Origin: Dyadobacter psychrophilus | GTDB lineage: Bacteria > Bacteroidota > Bacteroidia > Cytophagales > Spirosomataceae | DNA: 64,000 bases | NCBI RefSeq assembly: GCF_900167945.1 | Contig: NZ_FUZA01000002.1 | Coordinates: forward strand, 496,001 to 560,000 | Direction: 5' to 3' | Shown: piece after piece, positions 27,274 through 35,904 of the stretch | Layout of the letters: every line of letters begins with the position of its first letter | Position numbering within the stretch: position 1 is the stretch's first letter | Translations under genes and position numbers: made by a program | Notes under the pieces: generated by a model | The model's database searches: none | Seen by the model: the letters and a program-made list of their open reading frames with translations, nothing else | What the model was told of the DNA's origin: nothing

Positions 27274-27626
27274 CCTGAATTCGTCAGTTTTTCTTTCCTG
27301 ATCGTATCAAATTCCTGTCTTACGTTAAACCAGTTTTGACCGGCCACATTGGCGATGGCAATCACTTCGCCGTCGACAATGTGCGCCAGCACTTTATGGC
27401 TTTTGAGCGATTCGAAAGTTTCAACACCGCAAATCTGCATACAGCGAAATATAAATCTTGCCAGATAAGGCGCATCCCCCGCATCCCCTCCTTGCGGGCC
27501 TGACAAAAATGTTGATGTTCCTCCAAAAGAATAATTCGCTCCCTTCACATTTAGTTCGAGCTCGGCAGTGACATATTTTTCTTCATGAATGTATATGTGA
27601 ACAGCCTTGATTGTCCCGACTTCCAT
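27252..27626 (-). CDS. Hypothetical cytoplasmic protein
   Basis: 124 aa; not recognised. The chain is soluble, with alternating strand pattern (TIKAVHIYIHEEKYVTAELELN), a Gly-rich loop (FLSGPQGGDAGDAPYLARF) and a helix containing RCMQICGVETFE. No signal peptide. It is transcribed toward the small gene at 27079. Codon use looks normal, supporting a real gene. Confidence 0.55.
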   Translation of the reverse strand: MEVGTIKAVHIYIHEEKYVTAELELNVKGANYSFGGTSTFLSGPQGGDAGDAPYLARFIFRCMQICGVETFESLKSHKVLAHIVDGEVIAIANVAGQNWFNVRQEFDTIRKEKLTNSGHSNLIL

Positions 27627-27970
27627 ATTGTTGCTTTTTCGATTAGGCCCAATATGGCAGCAAAATCATGCCAAACCGAGCAGTTGCTGCCTGTTTATCA
27701 GATTCCCGGAAGCAATTCCCATCTCATACCTTCCTATATACGTTTATCTCCACATTTATCTAGTTTCTATTGCCGACTGTGCTGGCAGATCGCGTTTAGC
27801 GGGATTTATATTAATCTATCCAATGTGTAGACTTTTTCACCATTGACCGAAAAAAAATCCATATGCACGCCTGGATAAATGAGTCTTACTTGTTACCGGA
27901 TTTTTCTTCATATTCGTAGAAAGGTTGCAAAGGCAATATCTAAATAGTTTGAATAACTAACTCACTGATT
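27627..27970. other. 344-bp intergenic gap between divergent genes
   Basis: AT-rich DNA between the minus-strand hypothetical gene and the M1 peptidase. Short frames here carry no recognisable features. It must contain both divergent promoters, but no repeat or operator stands out. Confidence 0.5.
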
Positions 27971-30217
27971 ATGAGATTAATTCTACTTGTCCTTTTTCTT
28001 ATAATCACAGATTTTAGTCAGGCGCAGCAGGCCGATCACATTGATGACGAAATTGAAGAAATTGCTGAACTGGAACAGAAATGGTTTAGAAGCAGGGTGG
28101 CAGTCAACCAGTCGAATGCAAGAACCAGTGCCTCACAGAATTTCAATGTAACTTATTATCGCTGCGAGTGGGAAGTGGACCCGGCCATTCGGTATATCAA
28201 AGGTAAGGTCACCACCCATTTTGTAATGACAGGTTCCGGGAATTCCATTGCGCTCGATCTGGCCAATGAGCACACCGTGAGTTCGGTAACAAGAAATAAT
28301 GTTGCTTTATCATTTGTTCACAGCAATAGTACGCTGACGATTTCTTTTCAGTCGCAGCTTGCGAGCGGGGCAAAGGATTCCATCAGCGTGACTTACGAAG
28401 GCATTCCGCCGACAGCTTTCGGTCCATTTGCAACAGCGACGCACGGCCCCGCTCAAGACCCTACAATGTGGACGGTCAGTGAGCCATACGGTGCCAGGGA
28501 CTGGTGGCCTTGCAAGAACGGGCTGGACGATAAAGCCGATTCGATAGACGTATATCTGAAACATCCGGCAAATTACAAAGGCGCTTCCAATGGCGTGTTG
28601 CAGTCCGAAACCGCTGTTGCTAACTCAAAAATCGTCACGCATTGGAAGCATCGCTATCCCATTGCCAGTTACCTGGTCTGCCTTGCGGTTTCTAATTATA
28701 ATGTATTGAACAACAGCGTGATTATCGGTGGCACAACAATCCCGATGCAAACTTACTGCTATCCCGAAAACCAGGCAGTATTTGCAGCCGGTGCGCAGAA
28801 TGCGATGAACGCTATGACCCAGTTCAGCAATCTGCTAGGGGATTATCCCTTTAAAAAGGAAAAATACGGACATGTGCAATTCGCCTTCGGCGGTGGAATG
28901 GAGCATCAGACCTGCTCGTTCATGGTCAATATGGGCGAAACCCTGATAGCGCATGAACTGGCGCATCAATGGTTCGGGGATAAAATTACTTGTGGAAATT
29001 GGGAAGATATCTGGCTCAATGAGGGCTTTGCAACGCATATGGCCAGCATTTACAATGAAAATAAAACGTCGGCCAATGCGGTTGTTTACAGGAATGCTCA
29101 AATAAATGCCATCACAGCACAGCCCGGTGGGTCGGTGTGGGTGGATGATGTGGGTAATCCAAACCGCATTTTTGACCAGCGGCTGAGCTACTATAAAGGC
29201 TCACATTTACTTTATATGCTGCGATGGATATTGAGCGATGCAGTGTTTTTTACAGCCATTAAAAATTATTTGAAGGATCCCGCGCTCGCATATGGATTTG
29301 CTACAACGGCCAATCTCAAAAGTCATCTGGAAGATGCCAGCGGCAAAGATCTAACCTATTTTTTTAACCAATGGTTTACAGGTCAGGGTTATCCTTCATA
29401 CAAAGTGGAGTGGTTTTCTGGTGAAAATGATGTACAAATCAAGTTAAGCCAAACCACTTCTCATGCGTCGGTCAGCTTTTTTGAATTGCCCGTGCCATTG
29501 CTGTTCAGGAATTCAGTGACGGGCCAGCAGAAGCTGGTGGTGCTTATTAACATTGCTGATGGTCAGGTATTTCTGGAAAATCTGGGATTTACACCTAATC
29601 AGGTAACCTTTGATCCGGAGAAATGGCTGGTCACTAAAAATAATAATATAATTCATGTCGATGATCCGTTGCCGGTCAGCTTTGAATCAGTAAAGATCCA
29701 ATGTGTAGGAGATCAGCCGCAGGTGGTGTGGACCACTTCCGAGGAGGTAAATGCAGGTTTTTTTGAAGTTCAAAATAGTTTCGATGCGGTTAACTGGTCG
29801 TCAATCGGCTCCGTGGAAGCAGCTGGAAATAGCGTACAACTGAAACACTATACATACACTGATAACGCCGGGCTCGCCAAAGGGCAATATTACCGGATAC
29901 TTGAACACGATTTGGATGGTAAAACCCAACAGTCGCGCATTCTGCGGAGTGCGTGTGAAAAGATGGAAAAGTCGGATCTGATCGTTTCGCCGAATCCCGT
30001 GAGAAGTGAATTGAGTTTCAAAACCAATGAAGGCAGTAAGGGAATCAAAACAATTTCAATCTATAATCCAGATGGGCGTCTGGAACTGGCACCGCAAGTT
30101 TTGTTCCTGAATTCAGGTTCGATCCATGTTTCCGGATTAGCCCGCGGCCTTTATATTTTGCAGTTGCAAGATACCGACGCAAAAACGATAAAAGCAGTCC
30201 GATTTTTGAAGGAATAA
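27971..30217 (+). CDS. Secreted M1-family aminopeptidase with type IX secretion signal
   Basis: 748 aa with signal peptide (MRLILLVLFLIITDFSQAQ). The M1 zinc site is complete: HELAH at residues 328-332 with Glu351 in NEGFATH, and the exopeptidase motif appears as GGMEH. After residue about 560 there is an Ig-like linker (VKIQCVGDQPQVVWTTSEEV) and then a type A T9SS C-terminal domain (LIVSPNPVRSELSFK ... GLARGLYILQLQD ... VRFLKE), which directs export across the outer membrane and surface attachment or release. Role: extracellular peptide degradation. Confidence 0.92.
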   Translation: MRLILLVLFLIITDFSQAQQADHIDDEIEEIAELEQKWFRSRVAVNQSNARTSASQNFNVTYYRCEWEVDPAIRYIKGKVTTHFVMTGSGNSIALDLANEHTVSSVTRNNVALSFVHSNSTLTISFQSQLASGAKDSISVTYEGIPPTAFGPFATATHGPAQDPTMWTVSEPYGARDWWPCKNGLDDKADSIDVYLKHPANYKGASNGVLQSETAVANSKIVTHWKHRYPIASYLVCLAVSNYNVLNNSVIIGGTTIPMQTYCYPENQAVFAAGAQNAMNAMTQFSNLLGDYPFKKEKYGHVQFAFGGGMEHQTCSFMVNMGETLIAHELAHQWFGDKITCGNWEDIWLNEGFATHMASIYNENKTSANAVVYRNAQINAITAQPGGSVWVDDVGNPNRIFDQRLSYYKGSHLLYMLRWILSDAVFFTAIKNYLKDPALAYGFATTANLKSHLEDASGKDLTYFFNQWFTGQGYPSYKVEWFSGENDVQIKLSQTTSHASVSFFELPVPLLFRNSVTGQQKLVVLINIADGQVFLENLGFTPNQVTFDPEKWLVTKNNNIIHVDDPLPVSFESVKIQCVGDQPQVVWTTSEEVNAGFFEVQNSFDAVNWSSIGSVEAAGNSVQLKHYTYTDNAGLAKGQYYRILEHDLDGKTQQSRILRSACEKMEKSDLIVSPNPVRSELSFKTNEGSKGIKTISIYNPDGRLELAPQVLFLNSGSIHVSGLARGLYILQLQDTDAKTIKAVRFLKE

Positions 30218-30265
30218 AGGATATGGCGTGATTTTTTACCATCCTGTTTCCATACCGACCGATAA

Positions 30266-31141
30266 ATGAGGATGAAGCGGATATTGAAAATCACATTATT
30301 ACTGGCGTTTTTGAGTGGTAGCCTGCTGGCGCAAAAGATCGTATTCATCGCAGGACCCGACAGCCACGGCAAAGGAGAGCACGAACACCATGGCGGCAGC
30401 ACATTGCTCGTCAAAGCGATCAACGAAGGATTGCCCGGTGCTAATGCTGTACTCGCCCGGAACGGATGGCCGAAAGACAGTACGATTTTAAATGATGCGG
30501 CTGCCATTGTTATTTATGCCGATGGCGGTGGGGATCATTTGTTGATACCGCATTTGGCTGAGATCGATCGGTTGACCAAGAAAGGCGTAGGGTTGGTCAT
30601 GTTGCATTTTTCACTGGAAGTGCCGGAAGGAAAGGTGGGGAATTATTTTAAAGATTGGATAGGAGGGTATTTTGAGATTAATTGGTCTGTTAATCCGGTT
30701 TGGGAAGCCGCTTTTTCAAGCTTTCCTGATCATCCCGTTGCCAATGGTGTGAAGCCGTTCTCGATTCAAGACGAGTGGTACTATCACATGCGATTTGCAG
30801 ACGATACGAAAAGCATAACGCCCATTTTACAAGCGCTCCCGCCGGAATCTACGTTAAAAGGGAAAGATGGAACACATTCAAACAATCCGGCGGTACGTGA
30901 AGCAGTGCTCACCAAAAAAGAGTTGCAGCCCGTCGCCTGGGCGCTGGAACGCCCGGATGGAGGCCGGGGATTTGGTTTTTCGGGTGGTCATATGCATAAA
31001 AACTGGGGCAATGATAATTTCAGAAAGGTAGTTCTCAACGCCATCGCCTGGACTGCCAGAGCACAAGTCCCGAAAGAAGGGATCCCATCCACAACGCCCA
31101 CGGAAGCCGACTTGAACGCGCTGACGAAGAAGGTTGAGTGA
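30266..31141 (+). CDS. Exported ThuA-domain protein
   Basis: 291 aa with a signal peptide (MKRILKITLLLAFLSGSLLAQ, starting at the second Met, 30272, or at 30266). The ThuA fold (class I glutamine amidotransferase-like, linked to sugar utilisation) shows KIVFIAGPDSHGKGEHEHHG, IVIYADGGGDHLL, GVGLVMLHFS and the late GRGFGFSGGHMHKNWGNDNF. Exact substrate unknown. It follows the M1 peptidase by 48 bp, possibly in one transcript. Confidence 0.88.
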   Translation: MRMKRILKITLLLAFLSGSLLAQKIVFIAGPDSHGKGEHEHHGGSTLLVKAINEGLPGANAVLARNGWPKDSTILNDAAAIVIYADGGGDHLLIPHLAEIDRLTKKGVGLVMLHFSLEVPEGKVGNYFKDWIGGYFEINWSVNPVWEAAFSSFPDHPVANGVKPFSIQDEWYYHMRFADDTKSITPILQALPPESTLKGKDGTHSNNPAVREAVLTKKELQPVAWALERPDGGRGFGFSGGHMHKNWGNDNFRKVVLNAIAWTARAQVPKEGIPSTTPTEADLNALTKKVE

Positions 31142-31183
31142 TGCTATTAATTTCGTATTTATTAATTATCTAAGTCTAAAAAT

Positions 31184-31336
31184 ATGAAAACAGTGACTAT
31201 TGAAGAGTTAGAAATTGATTTTGATTTAATCATGAATGAAGTCCTAAGCGGCGAAGAAGTTGCAATATCAGATGACGCTGACGGCCGAATTAAGGCTTAT
31301 CTTGTTCCTTATAAAAAACTTGAAGAAAAGTCGTAG
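31184..31336 (+). CDS. Small Phd/VapB-type antitoxin
   Basis: 50-residue frame from ATG 31184: begins MKTVTIEELEIDFDLIMNEV, then SGEEVAISDDADGRIKAYLV and ends KKLEEKS. The N-terminal 'T-V-x-E-A/E-L-x-x-x-F-x-x-I/L' pattern with a central 'GE-x-V-x-I' strand is typical of Phd/YefM antitoxins. It is followed at once by a broken PIN toxin remnant, supporting the call. Confidence 0.65.
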   Translation: MKTVTIEELEIDFDLIMNEVLSGEEVAISDDADGRIKAYLVPYKKLEEKS

Positions 31337-31338
31337 AA

Positions 31339-31481
31339 TTCACCAACTCTCCGCAACTTACCACAAAGACCCGTTCGATAGAATGCTGATTTGGCAATCG
31401 CTTTTTCACCGCTATACATTGATCAGCGATGATGAGAACATAAGTAAATATGCGTCAGAAGGGTTGAAATTAGTTTGGTAA
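31339..31481 (+). pseudogene. Remnant of a VapC-type PIN-domain toxin (C-terminus only)
   Basis: In the frame of the stop at 31479-31481, the sequence reads HQLSATYHKDPFDRMLIWQS, then LFHRYTLISDDENISKYASE and GLKLVW. This matches the last third of PIN ribonuclease toxins, including the conserved DPFDRMLI and the late acidic 'SDD'. The N-terminal two thirds with the first catalytic Asp are missing, and no start codon serves this frame sensibly. A deletion next to the antitoxin stop explains it; the toxin is inactive. Confidence 0.7.
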
Positions 31482-31561
31482 TCAGGATTTTATCTCCAAA
31501 TTTTCCACTATTTTCAACAAAGTGAAAAAAAAATCTTGTTATTCATTCTCCTTTAACTTTA

Positions 31562-31582
31562 CTTTGTCTATCAGATTAGTAG
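31562..31582 (+). promoter_or_regulatory. Shared sulfur-regulon element, copy 1
   Basis: CTTTGTCTATC, two variable bases, then ATTAGTAG. The same 21-bp arrangement (19 identical) occurs at 47243-47263 before the SAM-riboswitch-like leader. Here it lies 54 bp before the poly-Cys leader ORF. The core CTATC-NN-ATTAGTAG has imperfect dyad symmetry (CTA...TAG). It is a likely promoter or regulator site; the binding protein is unknown. Confidence 0.65.
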
Positions 31583-31635
31583 GATTCTTTCTTGTTAACC
31601 ACCAGCAAGAGAGATAGCAGAAACATTATTAACCT

Positions 31636-31737
31636 ATGAAAGCGATGAATTCATATTCTTCGAACAAGATAACTACGTCCATGGTGGTCAACTCCAAAAA
31701 TCTTCCGCATTTCGAAACGTGCTGTTGTTGCAACTAA
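31636..31737 (+). promoter_or_regulatory. Poly-cysteine leader peptide (attenuator-type uORF)
   Basis: A 33-codon frame (a second Met is at 31645) whose product ends NLPHFETCCCCN: Cys codons TGC TGT TGT TGC, one Asn codon, then TAA. It sits 73 bp before the binding-protein start that opens the sulfatase cluster. Four consecutive Cys codons at the end of a tiny leader are the classic design for sensing charged tRNA-Cys by ribosome stalling, as in amino acid attenuation and in actinobacterial cysteine uORFs. No clear alternative terminator hairpin was found between it and the gene, so the read-out mechanism is open. Confidence 0.7.
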
Positions 31738-31810
31738 ACAGTTGATCAAAACCAGTATTTTTTCAAAAACCATGCGCCTCAGCCTGGGCCATCATCACTC
31801 TTATATTATC

Positions 31811-32743
31811 ATGAGAAGTATCAAAACATTACTTGTAGCAGCTGGTTTGTCCCTGGCAATCAGTCAGTCGGGTTTTTCACAAACCGCAAATCCTAATGAA
31901 GTTGTTATTACCGGCGTGCGATTCGCCTATCCTTTGGTGGAGAAATGGATCGGAGAATACAAAGCTGCCAATCCACAAGCGCAGATCCGTATTGAAACAA
32001 GAACAGTAACTGATCCGCTGAAATACGACCTGCTCATTGAAGCTTATGAACAGGAAAAAGAAGTAAAGGAAACGCGTGAATACATTTCCATTGCCCGTTA
32101 CGCTTTAATTCCCATCGCCAATGCGAAATCAGCATTTGCCAAAGAATATGCAGAGAAGGGTTTGAATGAGAAAACTTACAAACAGATTTTCTTTCACGAC
32201 ATCTATGCAGAAAAGGACAAGTCGCTCAACACGCCATATACCATTTATACCCGTTTGCAAAAAGCAGGTGCGCCGATCACATTTGCCAAATACTTCGGTT
32301 ATGAGCAAAAGGATATCAAAGGCAAAACCATTGCTGGTGCCGATGAGCACTTGATCAAGGCACTTTTGAAAGATGAAACAGGAGTAACTTACACAATTCC
32401 GGGACTTGCCTTTGACCTCACAACCCGTAAGCCGACGGAAGGAATCGCGCTGATCCCTGTCGACCTGGACGGCAATGGCAGAGTTTCAAAAGAAGAAAAA
32501 GCGCTCGAAAACCTGGATCAGGTGCTGGCTAGCGTTGAAAATGAGAAGATAAAAAATGTGCCGGTCGAATACATTCATCTTTCCATCGATAAGCACAATT
32601 CAAATCCCGAGGCTAAGAAGTTTCTCTTATGGGTGGCTGAAAACGCACAGAAAGATTTACAGCAATTCGGTTATCTGAAACCAGATCCAAAACGCCTGCA
32701 AGACGAAAAACAGAAAATTGAAAGGTTCGCGGCTGTGAAGTAG
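31811..32743 (+). CDS. PstS-like exported substrate-binding protein
   Basis: 310 aa from the Met at 31811, which begins a signal peptide (MRSIKTLLVAAGLSLAISQSGFSQ). The fold is that of periplasmic oxyanion-binding proteins (EVVITGVRFAYPLVEKWIGEY, then IPIANAKSAFAKEY). A loop DLDGNGRVSKEE matches an EF-hand-type calcium site. No ABC transporter genes accompany it; instead SusC, SusD and six sulfatases follow. I infer that it binds sulfate, or another anion, released or imported by this system; phosphate is the alternative. Its leader carries the poly-Cys uORF. Confidence 0.75.
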   Translation: MRSIKTLLVAAGLSLAISQSGFSQTANPNEVVITGVRFAYPLVEKWIGEYKAANPQAQIRIETRTVTDPLKYDLLIEAYEQEKEVKETREYISIARYALIPIANAKSAFAKEYAEKGLNEKTYKQIFFHDIYAEKDKSLNTPYTIYTRLQKAGAPITFAKYFGYEQKDIKGKTIAGADEHLIKALLKDETGVTYTIPGLAFDLTTRKPTEGIALIPVDLDGNGRVSKEEKALENLDQVLASVENEKIKNVPVEYIHLSIDKHNSNPEAKKFLLWVAENAQKDLQQFGYLKPDPKRLQDEKQKIERFAAVK

Positions 32744-32764
32744 CCAAGGCCTGTTTCAAATAAT

Positions 32765-32796
32765 ATCCTTCCGCGTATATACATATGCGGAAGGAT
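32765..32796 (+). other. Strong intercistronic hairpin without a T-run
   Basis: A 14-bp stem (ATCCTTCCGCGTAT with ATATGCGGAAGGAT, one G-U pair) with loop ATAC lies between the binding-protein gene and SusC. The following bases TGTTGCG are not a T-run, so it is better explained as a stabilising or partial-termination hairpin that sets different expression levels than as a full terminator. Confidence 0.6.
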
Positions 32797-32832
32797 TGTT
32801 GCGCCCTAAAATTCAAATAACCCTGGTTTTTA

Positions 32833-35800
32833 ATGATGAAGAAGTACATTTATCTTACCCTGTTCTTTTCGGGGCTGTTTTTCAATGCATATGCTCAGGA
32901 AGTCGTCACGGGAGTAGTAAAAGATGCAACCGGGCAGACAATTCCCGGAGCGACAGTTGTTATTAAAGGCACCTCAAAGTATGTCAGCAGTGATCTGGAC
33001 GGTAAATTCAGCATTGCGGCGCTCAAAGATTTTCCCTTTACTTTACAAATCAACATTACCGGCTACCAGCAGCAGGAAATTGATATTTATGAATTGTCAG
33101 ACGAGCCTGCTGAAATTATTCTGAAAACGGCGAATGTCCTGGACGAAGTGGTGGTGATTGGTTATGGGACACAAAAGAAAGGCGACATTACCGGTTCCGT
33201 TTCTTCTGTTCCACAATTAGCTTTAAAACAGCCTATTAGTTCCTTCGATCGGGCTTTGCAGGGAGCTGCGGCGGGCGTGCAGGTTACGCAGGTTTCCGGT
33301 CAGCCAGGCGCTGCTGTGAGTATCCGTATCCGCGGTGGAAACTCGATTACGGGTGGTAACGAGCCGCTTTATGTAATCGATGGTTTTCCGGTTTATAACA
33401 GCAACGGTGATGCGAGTGCGGGTGTTACGGCCGGGCCGAGCATCAACGCATTGGCGAGCCTTAATCCCAGTGATATTGAGTCCATTGAGGTGTTGAAAGA
33501 CGCTTCCGCGACGGCCATTTATGGATCACGCGGAGCAAACGGTGTGGTGTTGATCACGACTAAAAAAGGGAAAGCGGGCCAGAATACATTGACATACGAT
33601 GCGTATTATGGCACGCAGCAGGTGTTGAAAAAAATCGATGTCATGACCAATGCAAAAGATTGGGCGATATTAAAAAACGAAGCGCGTGCCAACTCTGGAA
33701 AAGCGCCATATTATACTCAGGATCAGATTAATGGACTGGGCGAAGGAACTGATTGGCAGGATGCGGCATTCCGGTCGGCATCTATTCAAAACCATCAGAT
33801 CTCGATGACGGGCGGTGACGATAAAACGCGTTATGCCATATCCGGAAATTACTTCAAGCAAAAGGGGGTCTTATTAAATACAGACTTTGAGAGATATTCA
33901 GGAAGGGTAAATCTGGAGCGTGATTTTTCTGAGAAATTCAAAGTAGGGGTTAATTTGACGGCAAGCAAAATTAGCGCGCAGGTTGCGAATGCTGGCGTTG
34001 TCAACGCATTACTTGCGATGCCGCCAGCGGTAAACATCCGGGATGCGAGTGGCAAATACACTTATCAAAGTGAGTTTGAAACGCCCCTGGGAAACCCGAT
34101 CGCGACTTTGGAAAAAGAAATCAATTACACCGAAACTTACCGCTTTTTGGGTAATGCGTATGGTGAATACGCCTTTTTTGACGGTCTGGTTGCAAAGGTT
34201 TCGTTTGGGACAGACATCATTAACAACAAACAAAACCGCTTTATCCCATCAGATATTTACCAGGGAGCTAATTCCAATCCAACGGGTAAGGCTTACGTAG
34301 GAAGCAAGTTTGCGTCAACCTGGTTGAATGAGAACACATTAAGCTATTCCAAAACCATTAACGACAAACATTCGCTGAATGTCGTTGTGGGTTACACGCA
34401 GCAGGCTTTTGAAACAGAAAGTGCGATTGCAGGCTCACAGGCTTTTATTACGGATCAGCTAAGTTATAATGATCTGGCCAGCGGCTCGGTCTACACGCAG
34501 CCCGAATCGGGATCTTCTGCCTGGGCTTTAAACTCCTACCTGGGCCGGATCAACTATTCGATTGACCAAAAGTACATTTTTACAGTAAGTGGCCGCGCCG
34601 ATGGTTCTTCGCGTTTTGGTAAGGATAAAAAATGGGGTTATTTCCCATCAGCAGCGTTTGCCTGGAACATTTCGAAGGAAGATTTTCTGTCCTCATATAA
34701 GACGATCAGCAACCTGAAAGTGCGTCTCAGCGCCGGGGTGACGGGTAACCAGGAAATTGGCCAGTATCTTTCATTGGCAACATTAGGCTCAAACACTTAC
34801 TTTTTTGGCGGCCAGACTTACGTGGGTTTTGCGCCCAACAGAATTGCAAACCCGGATCTTGGATGGGAAACAACAGCGCAATATGACGCCGGAATCGACC
34901 TGTCTCTTTACAAAAACCGAATCAACTTTGTCTTCGACGCTTATCTGAAAAAGACCACAAATTTGCTTCTGAACGTGCCGATTCCTTACACTTCGGGCCA
35001 GACGACGGCTTTACAGAACTATGGATCGGTTGAGAATAAAGGGATTGAGCTGGGCATTAACACCGAAAACCTGACGGGTCCGTTTTCCTGGAATACCAAC
35101 TTCGTTTTCTCTGTAAACCGCAATAAAGTGCTTACGCTGGGAGATGGGGCCGATTACATCATTTCCGGAGCCAACATTGCGCAGGTCGGGCAGCCACTGG
35201 GCACATTTTATGGTTACCAAACCAACGGATTATTCCAGACGGGTGACGATATTGCAAATCTTCCAACGATCAATCCGGCAACGACGAAGCCAGGTGACCG
35301 TCGTTACATTGATATTAACGGCGACGGCAAAATTACGCAGGCTGACGACCGCACATTTATCGGCAATGCACAACCCAAGTTCCAAGGTGGGATCACCAAC
35401 ACATTGTCTTACCTGAATTTCGATCTGAGCATCTTTTTTCAGGGGACTTACGGCAATAAGGTTTTTAACCAGAATAAGCAGCAACTGGAACTGCTAACCG
35501 GTCAGCAAAATGCTTCGGTAACCGCTTACGAGCGCTGGACACCGACCAATCCGACCAATGATGTGCAACGCGCTTTTGAAGATCCTGCCCCTGTGAACAC
35601 CAGCAGATATGTGGAGGACGGATCGTTTTTAAGGCTTAAAAACATTACGCTGGGTTATAATCTACCTAAAAACATTGCGGCAAAGATTCATTCGAACCAG
35701 ATCAAAGTTTATGTTTCGGCGGCTAATGTATTCACGTGGACAAAATATACTGGCTTTGATCCCGAGGTGAGCCGCAATGAGCAAAGCACGCTCAACCAGG

Positions 35801-35865
35801 GCATCGATTACAGCATTTATCCCTCTTCTAAATCGTTTCTCGCGGGTTTAAGCATTTCATTCTAA
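32833..35865 (+). CDS. SusC/RagA-family TonB-linked outer-membrane transporter
   Basis: 1010 aa with signal peptide (MKKYIYLTLFFSGLFFNAYA). Order: carboxypeptidase-regulatory-like barrel-lid domain (VVTGVVKDATGQTIPGATVV), TonB box region (DEVVVIGYGTQKKGDITGSVS), plug (RIRGGNSITGGNEPLYVIDG and SIEVLKDASATAIYGSRGAN), then a 22-strand barrel ending in Phe (SFLAGLSISF). No STN anti-sigma-signalling domain is present, so control is likely through the leader rather than by an outer-membrane/sigma relay. Imports oligosaccharides, here probably sulfated glycan pieces. Confidence 0.96.
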   Translation: MMKKYIYLTLFFSGLFFNAYAQEVVTGVVKDATGQTIPGATVVIKGTSKYVSSDLDGKFSIAALKDFPFTLQINITGYQQQEIDIYELSDEPAEIILKTANVLDEVVVIGYGTQKKGDITGSVSSVPQLALKQPISSFDRALQGAAAGVQVTQVSGQPGAAVSIRIRGGNSITGGNEPLYVIDGFPVYNSNGDASAGVTAGPSINALASLNPSDIESIEVLKDASATAIYGSRGANGVVLITTKKGKAGQNTLTYDAYYGTQQVLKKIDVMTNAKDWAILKNEARANSGKAPYYTQDQINGLGEGTDWQDAAFRSASIQNHQISMTGGDDKTRYAISGNYFKQKGVLLNTDFERYSGRVNLERDFSEKFKVGVNLTASKISAQVANAGVVNALLAMPPAVNIRDASGKYTYQSEFETPLGNPIATLEKEINYTETYRFLGNAYGEYAFFDGLVAKVSFGTDIINNKQNRFIPSDIYQGANSNPTGKAYVGSKFASTWLNENTLSYSKTINDKHSLNVVVGYTQQAFETESAIAGSQAFITDQLSYNDLASGSVYTQPESGSSAWALNSYLGRINYSIDQKYIFTVSGRADGSSRFGKDKKWGYFPSAAFAWNISKEDFLSSYKTISNLKVRLSAGVTGNQEIGQYLSLATLGSNTYFFGGQTYVGFAPNRIANPDLGWETTAQYDAGIDLSLYKNRINFVFDAYLKKTTNLLLNVPIPYTSGQTTALQNYGSVENKGIELGINTENLTGPFSWNTNFVFSVNRNKVLTLGDGADYIISGANIAQVGQPLGTFYGYQTNGLFQTGDDIANLPTINPATTKPGDRRYIDINGDGKITQADDRTFIGNAQPKFQGGITNTLSYLNFDLSIFFQGTYGNKVFNQNKQQLELLTGQQNASVTAYERWTPTNPTNDVQRAFEDPAPVNTSRYVEDGSFLRLKNITLGYNLPKNIAAKIHSNQIKVYVSAANVFTWTKYTGFDPEVSRNEQSTLNQGIDYSIYPSSKSFLAGLSISF

Positions 35866-35904
35866 GTAAGATAAATGTTTTAGATCAATTCTAAGATCAT
35901 CATA

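Noticed and set aside
31739..31810. HHHSY-containing extension as N-terminus of the binding protein
   Set aside because: The Met at 31811 starts a normal signal peptide; the extension would put a His-rich segment before it.
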